Assembly (NCBI RefSeq): GCF_045762675.1
Contig: NZ_JBJDLK010000001.1
Location: forward strand, 310,001-374,000
Length of the DNA: 64,000 nt
From: Elizabethkingia meningoseptica_A
Lineage (GTDB): Bacteria; Bacteroidota; Bacteroidia; Flavobacteriales; Weeksellaceae
Direction of reading: 5' to 3'
Shown here: piece after piece, positions 52,323-60,581 of the stretch
Layout of the letters: the number at the start of each line of letters is the position of its first letter
Numbering within the stretch: position 1 is the first letter of the stretch
Position numbers and translations under genes: made by a program
The notes under the pieces: model-generated
What the model was told of the DNA's origin: nothing
Databases searched by the model: none
The model's input: only the letters and a program-made list of their open reading frames with translations

Positions 52323-54020
52323 TTATTTTTCTACAGCTACCGAGTCATCACCACGGCCATCTGCTACTGCATGATAATTACCATTAGGGTCAACAACAAT
52401 CATTTCTACACGACCGATTTTGTCGCGTCTTTCGAATTTGTAGTTTTTCTTTTCAAGTTCTTTAATAGTGTATTCAGGGAATCCTTTTTCTACGGCAACA
52501 GTTTCCGGAAGCCACTGATGGTGGAATTTAGGGGCATTAACGGCTGTATTGGTATTGGTACCAAAATCAATTACATCTACGATTGCCTGAAACACTGAGG
52601 TCGGAATAGTTGTTCCGCCGGGTGTTCCCACCACGATGTATGGCTTTTTATCCTTCAGTACAATAGTTGGAACCATGGAACTCAACATTCTTTTATTCGG
52701 TGCAATAGCATTGGCTTCACCACCTACCGCTCCATACATATTCGGAACTCCCGGTTTTACAGAGAAATCATCCATTTCATTATTCAGGAAGAATCCGGCT
52801 CCGCTTACCACAGTTTTACTTCCGTAATAACCATTAAGAGTAGTTGTTACAGAGACTGCATTTCCTTCCTTATCCAGAATACTGATGTGTGTGGTTTGTG
52901 TACTTTCCTTTCCGGGATTGATAATTTTGCCTACATCCTTACTCGGAGTAGCCATATCCGGTGTATAATTCGCAAATCTTTTTTTCAGGTAATCTGTACT
53001 GACCAACATGGCAGTTTTATCCTGTATAAAATCGGGATCACCCATATATTCAGCTCTGTCCGCATAAGCACGTCTCTCGGCTTCAACCATGAGCTGTACT
53101 GCTTCCGGAGAATTAAGCTGTTTATCTTTTAAACCTACAAAATTGGTCATGGTAAGCATTTGGGCAAGCAAAATACCGCCGCTGGATGGTAATGGCATTG
53201 TTACCACCTCATTTCCTTTATAATCGAAAGTAATAGGCGTTCTGGATTTTACTTTATAGTTTTTCAGATCATTAAGGGTAATAATTCCGTTACCTCTTTT
53301 CATTTCACCAATGATAAGATCGGCTGTTTTACCTTCGTAAAAGCCTTTTAATCCATCTTTCTGAATTCTTTTCAGGGTCTCAGCCAGATCTTTCTGTACA
53401 AGAATATCACCTTCTTTCCATTCTCCGTCTTTTACAAAAACAGTAGCACTTTTATTATTTTTCAGAAAGTTCTGTTTATTGGAATTAAGCAGACTGGCTT
53501 CTGCAGCAGTAATGGCAAATCCTTTTTCTGCCAGATCAATAGCCGGCTGAATCAGTTTTTCCATGGGAAGTTTTGCGTACTTGTGCATTTCGTAAAGCCC
53601 TGCGACTGAACCCGGAATACCTACAGCAAGCCATCCGTTCTGGCTGAGATCTGTATTGGCATTACCTTTTTTATCCAGATACATATCTTTATGCGCTTTG
53701 GAAGGTGCTGTTTCCCTGTAATCGAGTGAAAGCTTTTTACCATCGGAAGTAGTAGCCACCATAAATCCGCCGCCGCCAATATTTCCGGCCTGAGGATATA
53801 CTACAGCCAGTGCATATTGTGTTGCGATGGAAGCATCGAATGCATTTCCACCCTCATTTAGTACCAGAGAACCGGCATCACTTGCCAGTGGGTGAGCTGA
53901 TACTATAACGCCTTTATTTTTTACTTTTACTTCTTTAACAACTCTAATGTCAGTATACTGAGCAAAAAGAAGGGTAGAAGTGCTGGAAATAATTCCGATT
54001 GTAAAGAGTAATTTTCGCAT
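52323..54020 (-). CDS. ggt: Gamma-glutamyltranspeptidase
   Basis: The 565-residue periplasmic enzyme starts with signal peptide MRKLLFTIGIISSTSTLLFAQ. It self-cleaves before the Thr in ESTQTTHISILDKEGNAVS to give two subunits. Also visible are GGNAFDASIATQYALAVVYPQ, PLPSSGGILLAQML, SGAGFFLNNEMDDF and GTPGGTTIPTSVFQ. It transfers or hydrolyses glutathione gamma-glutamyl groups. An ATG at 54041 lies in the -7 box TATTTTTG (54039-54046), so 54020 is the start. Confidence 0.95.
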   Translation of the reverse strand: MRKLLFTIGIISSTSTLLFAQYTDIRVVKEVKVKNKGVIVSAHPLASDAGSLVLNEGGNAFDASIATQYALAVVYPQAGNIGGGGFMVATTSDGKKLSLDYRETAPSKAHKDMYLDKKGNANTDLSQNGWLAVGIPGSVAGLYEMHKYAKLPMEKLIQPAIDLAEKGFAITAAEASLLNSNKQNFLKNNKSATVFVKDGEWKEGDILVQKDLAETLKRIQKDGLKGFYEGKTADLIIGEMKRGNGIITLNDLKNYKVKSRTPITFDYKGNEVVTMPLPSSGGILLAQMLTMTNFVGLKDKQLNSPEAVQLMVEAERRAYADRAEYMGDPDFIQDKTAMLVSTDYLKKRFANYTPDMATPSKDVGKIINPGKESTQTTHISILDKEGNAVSVTTTLNGYYGSKTVVSGAGFFLNNEMDDFSVKPGVPNMYGAVGGEANAIAPNKRMLSSMVPTIVLKDKKPYIVVGTPGGTTIPTSVFQAIVDVIDFGTNTNTAVNAPKFHHQWLPETVAVEKGFPEYTIKELEKKNYKFERRDKIGRVEMIVVDPNGNYHAVADGRGDDSVAVEK

Positions 54021-54038
54021 AAGATCAATTTGTGTATA

Positions 54039-54046
54039 CAAAAATA
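54039..54046 (-). promoter_or_regulatory. -7 box (TATTTTTG) of ggt; decides the start
   Basis: A consensus box 18 bases upstream of the ATG at 54020, divergent from the box at 54088. Confidence 0.6.
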
Positions 54047-54087
54047 AATAAACCTGTCAGATTCTTTATTATGTTTTAGATAATAAT

Positions 54088-54095
54088 TAAATTTG
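54088..54095 (+). promoter_or_regulatory. -7 box (TAAATTTG) of the threonine dehydrogenase gene; decides the start
   Basis: A consensus box 27 bases upstream of the ATG at 54123. It overlaps the upstream ATG at 54093 and excludes it. Confidence 0.6.
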
Positions 54096-54122
54096 CTGTT
54101 TAAAAATAACGAAATAGTAATT

Positions 54123-55091
54123 ATGGAGTCTCACACGGAAAGAATTTTGATTACTGGCGCCTTAGGCCAGATTGGTACTGAATTATGTATTAGATTATCA
54201 GCTGTATACGGAAAAGAAAATATCTTCGGGCTTGGTCTGGAGGATGAAAGCAAAGCCGTCGATTCCGCGGCCGGTACTTATGTCAAAATGGATGTGACAG
54301 ATTCTGCATCGATAGAAAAATTTGTAGAAGAACATAAAATTACAACCGTTTATCACTTAGCATCATTATTATCGGGAACATCAGAGAAGAATCCTCCTTT
54401 AGCATGGAGAATTAATGTAGATCCTTTGATTCATTTTCTGGAAATGGCAAAGGATAAGAAAATTAATAAACTTTTCTGGCCAAGCAGTATAGCTGTTTTC
54501 GGACGCGAAATCCCTAAAACAGATGTAGGGCAGGAGGTTCCGTTAAACCCTTCTACAGTATATGGTATTTCTAAACTGGCAGGAGAAAAATGGTGTGAAT
54601 ATTACCATAATAAATACGGTGTAGATGTAAGAAGTATCCGTTATCCGGGACTTATTTCATGGAAAGCTCCGGCAGGCGGCGGTACGACCGATTATGCAGT
54701 GGAAATTTTCTACAAAGCAATTGAAGAAGGTCGATACACAAGTTTTATTAAAGAAGACACTGCAATGCCTATGCTGTATATGGATGATGCTATTAACGCT
54801 ACATTACAACTCATGGATGCTCCGGCAGAACAACTTTCTGTAAGAACATCTTATAATCTTGGCGGAATGTCTTTTACACCCGCAGAACTGGCTGCTGAGA
54901 TTAAAAATGAAATGCCTACATTTGAAATAAGCTACGAACCTGATTTCCGTCAGGCTATTGCAGACAGCTGGCCTGCAAGCATAGATGATGCTGTAGCTAA
55001 AAAGGACTGGGGGCTGAAATATGATTTCGATATTACTTCCATGACTAAAGACATGCTGGAAAATTTAAAAAAGAAGTTGGCTAAAGCCTAA
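54123..55091 (+). CDS. L-threonine 3-dehydrogenase, SDR type (UDP-galactose-epimerase-like)
   Basis: The 322-residue extended SDR has the NAD motif ILITGALGQIGTEL, YHLASLLSG, the catalytic Ser region FWPSSIAVFG and YGISKLAGE (Tyr-Lys). The segments SIRYPGLISWKAPAGGGTTDYAVEIF and KEDTAMPMLYMDDAI fit the epimerase-like threonine dehydrogenases known from Flavobacterium and Cupriavidus. It would oxidise threonine to 2-amino-3-ketobutyrate, which kbl then splits; kbl is not here. Its stop overlaps the next start by one base (TAATG). Confidence 0.88.
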   Translation: MESHTERILITGALGQIGTELCIRLSAVYGKENIFGLGLEDESKAVDSAAGTYVKMDVTDSASIEKFVEEHKITTVYHLASLLSGTSEKNPPLAWRINVDPLIHFLEMAKDKKINKLFWPSSIAVFGREIPKTDVGQEVPLNPSTVYGISKLAGEKWCEYYHNKYGVDVRSIRYPGLISWKAPAGGGTTDYAVEIFYKAIEEGRYTSFIKEDTAMPMLYMDDAINATLQLMDAPAEQLSVRTSYNLGGMSFTPAELAAEIKNEMPTFEISYEPDFRQAIADSWPASIDDAVAKKDWGLKYDFDITSMTKDMLENLKKKLAKA

Positions 55092-55846
55092 TGATATTAT
55101 TAACATTCAATCTTCGAAGTTTTCAAGTCCCTACTGAAAAGCAGGGACTTTTTACAATGCAAGAGCTCGATGAGATCAGTGTTAAAGGTACAGAAAGTTT
55201 ACTGAGGCTTCTGGATAATGCCGGAATACAAGCCACTTTTTTTATTGAAAGTCATTTTGCAGAACGCAATCAGGAACTGATTAAAAATATTGCATCCAGA
55301 AATTATGGTATTGCGCACTGGTATACCGAAGAAACGACAGATCAGTTGGCTGAATCGAAGAAAATTCTGGAGGAAGTTTCGGGGAAAAAGATATTCGGTA
55401 TCCGGTATGCTCCACATTGCGATGTTTCTGCTGCTAATCTTAAAAGACTGGATTATGTATATGATGCCAGTTTTGAGCCCCGGGATATTTCTCAGTATCT
55501 GAAAAAAATTACCCGAAAAACAATTCAGTATGTGAAGGATGATATTTTATATCTTCCGGTTTCACAATCTCCAATGACGAGATTACCATTCAGTGATTTT
55601 TCTTTTCAGTTTTTACCACTGCGTTATTATGAAGGCATGGTACTGGAAACTGTAAATCAGGATGAGTATACACTTTTATATTATTATCCGTGGCAGTTTA
55701 TAAATCTGAAGGATTCTAAATACGGGCTGCCTTTTTACAGAAAATATAATCTTGGTGATAAGATGTACCATAAATTTTCAGAATTCCTGAAATGGATTAA
55801 TGAAAATGATTTTGCTACAGCAACACTCCGGGAATTTTTCTTCTGA
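55091..55846 (+). CDS. Polysaccharide-deacetylase-like protein with degenerate active site
   Basis: The 251-residue soluble protein follows the NodB-like barrel: LLTFNLRSF where active enzymes have TFDDG, a barrel strand ATFFIESHFA, GIAHWYTEE in place of the H-S-x-x-H metal motif, and FGIRYAPHCDVS in place of R-x-P-Y-G. Two catalytic acids are therefore missing or displaced, so it may not be a metal deacetylase. Coupling to the dehydrogenase by TAATG suggests joint expression. No signal peptide. Confidence 0.72.
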   Translation: MILLTFNLRSFQVPTEKQGLFTMQELDEISVKGTESLLRLLDNAGIQATFFIESHFAERNQELIKNIASRNYGIAHWYTEETTDQLAESKKILEEVSGKKIFGIRYAPHCDVSAANLKRLDYVYDASFEPRDISQYLKKITRKTIQYVKDDILYLPVSQSPMTRLPFSDFSFQFLPLRYYEGMVLETVNQDEYTLLYYYPWQFINLKDSKYGLPFYRKYNLGDKMYHKFSEFLKWINENDFATATLREFFF

Positions 55847-55934
55847 TCCTAAGTATGTTTTTCTTGTGGGAAATCTGAAAAGTCAGTCTGAATTGTAAAC
55901 ATCACCGACATGCAGATACCCGGCTCAAGTCAGA

Positions 55935-57143
55935 TTAACTAAGCTCAAATACGGTAATCTCTGGTTTTACGCCCACTCTTCCCGGGTAACCAATAACTCC
56001 AAATCCACGGTTTACATACAGGTATTTTCCCATAGACTCATACAAATCTGCCCATTTAGGATATTTGTACTGAACAGGTGACCATTTGATGTTCTTCAGG
56101 TCAAGACCGAACTGCATACCATGTGTGTGTCCGGATAGAGTAAGATGAATATTGGATGGATGTTTCTTTACAATCTGATCGAAATGGGTAGGGTCGTGGG
56201 ACATTAATATTTTAGCTGCATCGGCAGGAATACCTTGTGTCGCTTTATCAAGATCTCCATATTGAGGGAACGGTGGTACGCCCCAGTTTTCAACACCTAC
56301 AATATAAAGTTTTTCTCCGTTCTTTTCTATAATTCTGAATTCATTACGAAGCATATCAAAACCTGCTTGTTTTTCCAGTTCTATAAGCTTCGGAACATTC
56401 TGATCGTGTTCAGCCTGACTTTTCCATGTTCCGTAACCTCCGTAATCATGATTGCCTAAAATGGCTAATTTGCCATCTTTCGATTTAATGGTAGAGAAAA
56501 GTTTAACAAAAGGAACAAATTCTTCAGCATAAGCATTTACCATATCCCCGGTAAATAAAATCAGATCCGCATTCTGCTCATTGATCATATCAATGGCATG
56601 CTGTAATTTGGAAGGATCAGAAAAACTTCCGCTATGAACATCCGAGATCTGTAAAACTCTATAGCCTTTAAAACTATTTGGGAGATTCGGAATTTTAATT
56701 TTTACATTTCTTACAAAGTAGCGGTACTTTCCCCAAACCATACCATCCAGAAAAGTATAGGATAGTGCAACACCAAATCCTAAAGCTGTTAAACTCAGGA
56801 ATTTTCTTCTTTCAGGAAATGTTTTCTGGGGTTTTGTGAATCGATGTAAGGAATATTCTGCTAAACGGAAGAAGTCTCCTAAAAGCAAAATCGCAGCCAT
56901 TAAAACCTTAGGAACCAAAAACATGGTAAATAAGGCTGCTAGCCAATGTACCCTGGTCTGGTCTCTGGAACCTTTTTCAAAGGTAAGCATAAGGGTAATA
57001 ATAATACCGTATAGCAGCATTGTTATTACCCAGTATGTTAAGCGTATTTTCTTATTTTTAGTTACATTTTTAACCGCCTGATATACATAAATTTCCAATA
57101 TCAGGATGATGCCAAAAACGTAGGGAAAGATTTTTTGAATCAT
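55935..57143 (-). CDS. Membrane-anchored metallophosphoesterase
   Basis: The 402-residue protein begins with about four hydrophobic helices (1-120), then a calcineurin-like domain with metal motifs QISDVHSGSFSDP, LFTGDMVNAYA, AILGNHDYGGYG and LTLSGHTHGMQFG. Relatives (YkuE/YaeI type) are metal-dependent hydrolases, including UDP-diacylglucosamine pyrophosphatases. The N-terminal helices point to the inner membrane. Its start overlaps the stop of the KAS III-like gene by 4 bases (ATGA), a coupled pair. Confidence 0.92.
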   Translation of the reverse strand: MIQKIFPYVFGIILILEIYVYQAVKNVTKNKKIRLTYWVITMLLYGIIITLMLTFEKGSRDQTRVHWLAALFTMFLVPKVLMAAILLLGDFFRLAEYSLHRFTKPQKTFPERRKFLSLTALGFGVALSYTFLDGMVWGKYRYFVRNVKIKIPNLPNSFKGYRVLQISDVHSGSFSDPSKLQHAIDMINEQNADLILFTGDMVNAYAEEFVPFVKLFSTIKSKDGKLAILGNHDYGGYGTWKSQAEHDQNVPKLIELEKQAGFDMLRNEFRIIEKNGEKLYIVGVENWGVPPFPQYGDLDKATQGIPADAAKILMSHDPTHFDQIVKKHPSNIHLTLSGHTHGMQFGLDLKNIKWSPVQYKYPKWADLYESMGKYLYVNRGFGVIGYPGRVGVKPEITVFELS

Positions 57144-58204
57144 TCGTTTTTATAGATAAGGCAATTGATGTTCATGCCGGCTCCAACTGAAGCCATAGCA
57201 ACATAACCACCTTTTTTGAATGTATGCCCCTGCATTTCACCTTTCTTAATCATGTCATACATTGTAGGTACAGTGGCTACAGAAGAGTTTCCAAGTTCCT
57301 GAATAGTCATTGGTGCAATTTCTTCTTTGTATTCTTTGCCGTAAAGTTTAAATAATCTGTGGATAATCGCGTGATCCATTTTAGCATTTGCCTGGTGGAT
57401 AAGGATTTTGTCAATATCATCAAGGCTAAGGCCAGCCTGATCGATGGTATCTTTTATAGCATCCGGAACATTTTTTAGTGCATATTCGTAAATCTTACGT
57501 CCACGCATACGGATGAAGATTTTATCAGATCCTATTTCAGGATTTAGTGAACAACCATTGCTCAGATAATCCAGTTCTATATCATTGTCGCAGATTGTAC
57601 TGGAAGTAATGAATCCTTCTTCGGTATCTTCTTTAGCCTGAATTAGTACTGCTCCGGCACCATCAGCAAAAATAAGTCTGTCTCTGTCGTAAGGGTCTAC
57701 TACACGGCTAAGAGTTTCGGTACCTACTACAAGGATTGTTTTTGCTCTTTTCGCCTGAATCAGGTCGTTCGCTAAGATCATTCCTTCAACCCATCCCGGG
57801 CATCCGAAAATCATATCATAATTAACGCATTTGCGGTTTTTAATTCCTAATTTATTTTTTATTCTGGCAGATACCGAAGGCATAAAGTTAGCCATACCAT
57901 TTTGGGTAACCTCACCAAAGTTACTGGCTGCAATAACGTAATCTATACTTTCACGGTCTATTCCGGCTTCTTCAATAGCTTTTTCAGCAGCCCTTGTGCC
58001 AATATCACTATTCAAAAGATCATCTGTAATGTAACGGCGTGTTTCAATTTCAGTGATTTCTACAAACTTTTTTACAATCTCCTCGTTAGATTTTTCAATC
58101 TTATTACCATTTTCATCATAGAAAACAGCGTCATTAAAGTATGATCCGTCAATTACTCTTTCAGGAAGATAATGACCGGAACCGGTGATTACACTTTTAA
58201 GCAT
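57140..58204 (-). CDS. Beta-ketoacyl-ACP synthase III family protein
   Basis: The 354-residue thiolase-fold enzyme has the catalytic triad Cys (MIFGCPGWVEGM), His (ILIHQANAKMDH) and Asn (QELGNSSVATVP). It carries an inserted acidic loop near the N-terminus (FYDENGNKIEKSNEEIV), so it is longer than housekeeping FabH. It could start fatty acids or condense other acyl-CoAs. The in-frame ATG at 58282 is discarded because a -7 box lies at 58245-58252, downstream of it. Coupled to the phosphoesterase gene. Confidence 0.9.
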   Translation of the reverse strand: MLKSVITGSGHYLPERVIDGSYFNDAVFYDENGNKIEKSNEEIVKKFVEITEIETRRYITDDLLNSDIGTRAAEKAIEEAGIDRESIDYVIAASNFGEVTQNGMANFMPSVSARIKNKLGIKNRKCVNYDMIFGCPGWVEGMILANDLIQAKRAKTILVVGTETLSRVVDPYDRDRLIFADGAGAVLIQAKEDTEEGFITSSTICDNDIELDYLSNGCSLNPEIGSDKIFIRMRGRKIYEYALKNVPDAIKDTIDQAGLSLDDIDKILIHQANAKMDHAIIHRLFKLYGKEYKEEIAPMTIQELGNSSVATVPTMYDMIKKGEMQGHTFKKGGYVAMASVGAGMNINCLIYKNE

Positions 58205-58244
58205 CAGTTTTTTAGTTATAAAAATATAAATTATTAATAGTCTG

Positions 58245-58252
58245 CAAAGGTA
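58245..58252 (-). promoter_or_regulatory. -7 box (TACCTTTG) of the KAS III-like gene; decides the start
   Basis: A consensus box 40 bases upstream of the ATG at 58204. Confidence 0.6.
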
Positions 58253-58291
58253 AGAATTAAATATATATAATAGTGAAAACAAAATTATTAT

Positions 58292-58299
58292 TAACTTTG
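58292..58299 (+). promoter_or_regulatory. -7 box (TAACTTTG) of the gene at 58319
   Basis: A consensus box 19 bases upstream of the ATG, divergent from the box at 58245. Confidence 0.6.
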
Positions 58300-58318
58300 C
58301 ATGGCTTATTTTTAACGT

Positions 58319-58888
58319 ATGAAGAAGCTTACTGCACCTGCAAAAGGCCTTATTTTTTCTGTATTAGCTGCGATTGTTGCTTTTGCTATTTATTACATCT
58401 ATTTAAAAAAGGAAAATGAATACCTGGTAGATAATCCTACGCCTGACACTTATTACTTCAAAATTAATAACGGAGAGGAGAAGATTATTGCCTCTGGACA
58501 ATTTGTAACGGTTGATCTGAATAAAGGACAAAACAGTATAAAAGTGTTTGATAAAAATAAGCAAATGCTTTATGATTCTGCTTTTACCGTAAATAAGCTG
58601 CGTGGATTACTAAACATCAGCCACAAAGATTATTATGTGAACAAACAATACTACGGATATAATCTTAATAAGGATTCACTTCGTGCAAAGCATCATATTG
58701 ATGTGGACGGTGAAACTTTGTTTACCGATGCCAAAAAAGTAAACAAATTGTATACAGAGGATTTCTACTACAATGTGAACGAAGATTACGATAAGGTTAT
58801 TAAAAATATCCAGAAAGTAGAATTCCGTACTAAAATCTTCAGAAAGCAGGACTTTCTGAACTATTACAAAGACTATTACAACGAATAA
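58319..58888 (+). CDS. Hypothetical single-pass membrane protein
   Basis: The 189-residue protein has one N-terminal anchor (about 10-30, LIFSVLAAIVAFAIYYIYL), then a Tyr- and Lys-rich domain outside the membrane with KINNGEEKIIASGQF and ISHKDYYVNKQYYGYN. I do not recognise a family. It lies 10 bases before menG and should be co-transcribed with it. The start directly follows a consensus -7 box. Confidence 0.75.
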   Translation: MKKLTAPAKGLIFSVLAAIVAFAIYYIYLKKENEYLVDNPTPDTYYFKINNGEEKIIASGQFVTVDLNKGQNSIKVFDKNKQMLYDSAFTVNKLRGLLNISHKDYYVNKQYYGYNLNKDSLRAKHHIDVDGETLFTDAKKVNKLYTEDFYYNVNEDYDKVIKNIQKVEFRTKIFRKQDFLNYYKDYYNE

Positions 58889-58898
58889 AAATAATATT

Positions 58899-59624
58899 TT
58901 GGAACATAATACAGTTACACCATATAATACAGACCAGAGTAAAAAGAATCAGGTAGAGGAGATGTTTGATAACATTGCTCCGAAGTATGATTTATTAAAC
59001 CACGTTTTATCTATGAAAATAGATGTAACATGGCGTACTAAACTGGTAAACTGGCTGAAAGTTGATTCACCAAACAGAATTCTGGATGTTGCAACAGGTA
59101 CAGGAGATCTTGCCCTGGCCATTCAGAAAGGTACAGGTGCAGATGTGGTGGGTTACGACCTTTCCCAGCAGATGCTGAATGTAGGAATAGAGAAGGTTAA
59201 AAAAGCCGGTCTTCAGAATAAAATCAGTATGATAAAAGGAGATGCTGAGCATATGCCTTTTAAAGATAACGAATTCGATGCGATTACAGCTGCTTTCGGG
59301 GTAAGAAACTTTGAAAATCTTGAAAAGGGACTTGCTGAAATGAAAAGAGTAGTGAAATCAAACGGAAATGTTTTCATTCTGGAGTTTTCCAAAGTTGAAG
59401 GATTCCTTGGACCATTTTATATGTTCTATTTTAAAAACATCCTTCCCAATATCGGAAAATTAATTTCCAAGGACAGCCGTGCTTATACTTATCTTCCGGA
59501 TTCGGTAAATGCATTTCCTTACGGAGAGAAGATGAAAAATATCCTGCTTAACTTAGGTTTTACAAAAGTAGAGTACAAAAAACTTACCTTTGGAATTGCA
59601 ACTATTTATAAAGCAACAAAGTAA
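58899..59624 (+). CDS. menG: Demethylmenaquinone methyltransferase
   Basis: The 241-residue SAM methyltransferase (MenG/UbiE family) does the last step of menaquinone synthesis. EEMFDNIAPKYDLLNHVLSM, motif I ILDVATGTGDLALAI, ITAAFGVRNFENLEKGLAEM and YTYLPDSVNAFPYG are diagnostic. Bacteroidota use menaquinone, so MenG is the better name. The start is a TTG at 58899; no ATG gives the conserved N-terminus. It follows the gene at 58319 by 10 bases. Confidence 0.94.
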   Translation: MEHNTVTPYNTDQSKKNQVEEMFDNIAPKYDLLNHVLSMKIDVTWRTKLVNWLKVDSPNRILDVATGTGDLALAIQKGTGADVVGYDLSQQMLNVGIEKVKKAGLQNKISMIKGDAEHMPFKDNEFDAITAAFGVRNFENLEKGLAEMKRVVKSNGNVFILEFSKVEGFLGPFYMFYFKNILPNIGKLISKDSRAYTYLPDSVNAFPYGEKMKNILLNLGFTKVEYKKLTFGIATIYKATK

Positions 59625-59713
59625 ATATAAACAAAAATCTGATCTGTCTATCGGGGTCAGAGATAGTATAAATAAAAAGTGAAGTAAAATTAACAAATGT
59701 TAAATTAATTTGT

Positions 59714-59721
59714 TACTTTTG
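59714..59721 (+). promoter_or_regulatory. -7 box (TACTTTTG) upstream of the coiled-coil gene
   Basis: A consensus box 29 bases before the ATG at 59751. It should drive the coiled-coil gene and zapA. Confidence 0.55.
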
Positions 59722-59750
59722 CTTTTAGGTTAGAATTATAAACTTCGATA

Positions 59751-60053
59751 ATGCTGAAGGATTTAGAAAGCAATTTTGTATCACTGGAGAAAAAGATTCT
59801 TAAATTAACAAGTAATTATAAGAGTCTTTCAGAAAAATATGCAGAGCTTTCGGATAAATATGAAAAGCTGAAGGGAAAGTATGAAGAGGAGAGTGGCAGA
59901 AATGAAGAATTACAGGAAGAACAAAGAAGAATAAAATTAATGTCAGCTATATCGGGCAATCCGGAACATAACCGCTTGATGAAAAACCACATCAACAGAT
60001 TAGTGAAAGAGATTGATGCCTGTATAGCTCAACTTCAAAACACAGGCATATAA
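59751..60053 (+). CDS. Coiled-coil protein paired with zapA
   Basis: The 100-residue protein is a heptad-repeat coiled coil over about residues 1-65 (LEKKILKLTSNYKSLSEKY and following), Lys/Glu-rich, then a short C-terminal helix (HINRLVKEIDACIAQL). The size and the coupling to zapA (stop and start overlap at 60053) suggest a cell-division partner like ZapB, but that is inference from position only. Confidence 0.8.
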   Translation: MLKDLESNFVSLEKKILKLTSNYKSLSEKYAELSDKYEKLKGKYEEESGRNEELQEEQRRIKLMSAISGNPEHNRLMKNHINRLVKEIDACIAQLQNTGI

Positions 60054-60346
60054 TGGATTTTAGAAGAATAACCATCAATATTGCCGGAAGAAATTATCCG
60101 CTAAATGTTCCCGCAGCTGAGGAAGAGACACTGCGTAAGGTGGGGAAGCAGATAGAGGATATGATAAAAGAATTTGAAGCGAATTTCGCCGTTAACGATA
60201 AACAGGACGCATTAGCAATGTGCGCTTTAAGACTGGGCACAAATGCGGAAATCAATAAGATTAACGACGAAAAGAATATAAGCAGTTCAAATGAAAAATT
60301 AGCTCATTTGAATAATTTATTGCAAAAAGAATTAGAGGAATTGTAA
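60053..60346 (+). CDS. zapA: Cell division protein ZapA
   Basis: The 97-residue FtsZ-binding protein has the ZapA N-terminal domain (ITINIAGRNYPLNVPAAEEETL and RKVGKQIEDMI), DKQDALAMCALRLG, and a short C-terminal coiled coil (NLLQKELEEL). It bundles FtsZ filaments at mid-cell. It is one base overlapped with the coiled-coil gene before it and followed by a probable 6S-like RNA gene, as zapA is in other phyla. Confidence 0.92.
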   Translation: MDFRRITINIAGRNYPLNVPAAEEETLRKVGKQIEDMIKEFEANFAVNDKQDALAMCALRLGTNAEINKINDEKNISSSNEKLAHLNNLLQKELEEL

Positions 60347-60383
60347 AATTCTTCTTTTAACGACTGCCTACATTAGTTCTAAC

Positions 60384-60536
60384 ACAAAGCAGGTAAACTC
60401 AACGCAAACAATTTACCGGGCGAATGTTTACTGAATGGCGTGCCGATTTATTCGGATTACAGACAGTAAAAATCAGCCCAAATCGTGTAGATTCGGAGTT
60501 TACTCTAATCAACCAGAGCTGATGTGGGCTTTTTTA
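60384..60536 (+). ncRNA. ssrS: Probable 6S-like RNA (6S-Flavo candidate)
   Basis: The 235-base gap between zapA and rny holds no frame but ordered pairings: GGTAAA/TTTACC (60392-60397 with 60412-60417), TTTACTG/CAGTAAA (60427-60433 with 60464-60470) enclosing CCGA/TCGG, and AGCCCA/TGGGCT (60475-60480 with 60525-60530) followed by six T, a terminator. A near -7 box TACATTAG lies at 60369-60376, so a transcript of about 150 nt is expected. 6S RNA genes sit next to zapA in other bacteria, and flavobacteria have a divergent 6S form. The identity is inference. Confidence 0.6.
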
Positions 60537-60581
60537 TGTATTAAAAACAAGGAAATAGAAAAAGAAAATTAAGCTATATAT

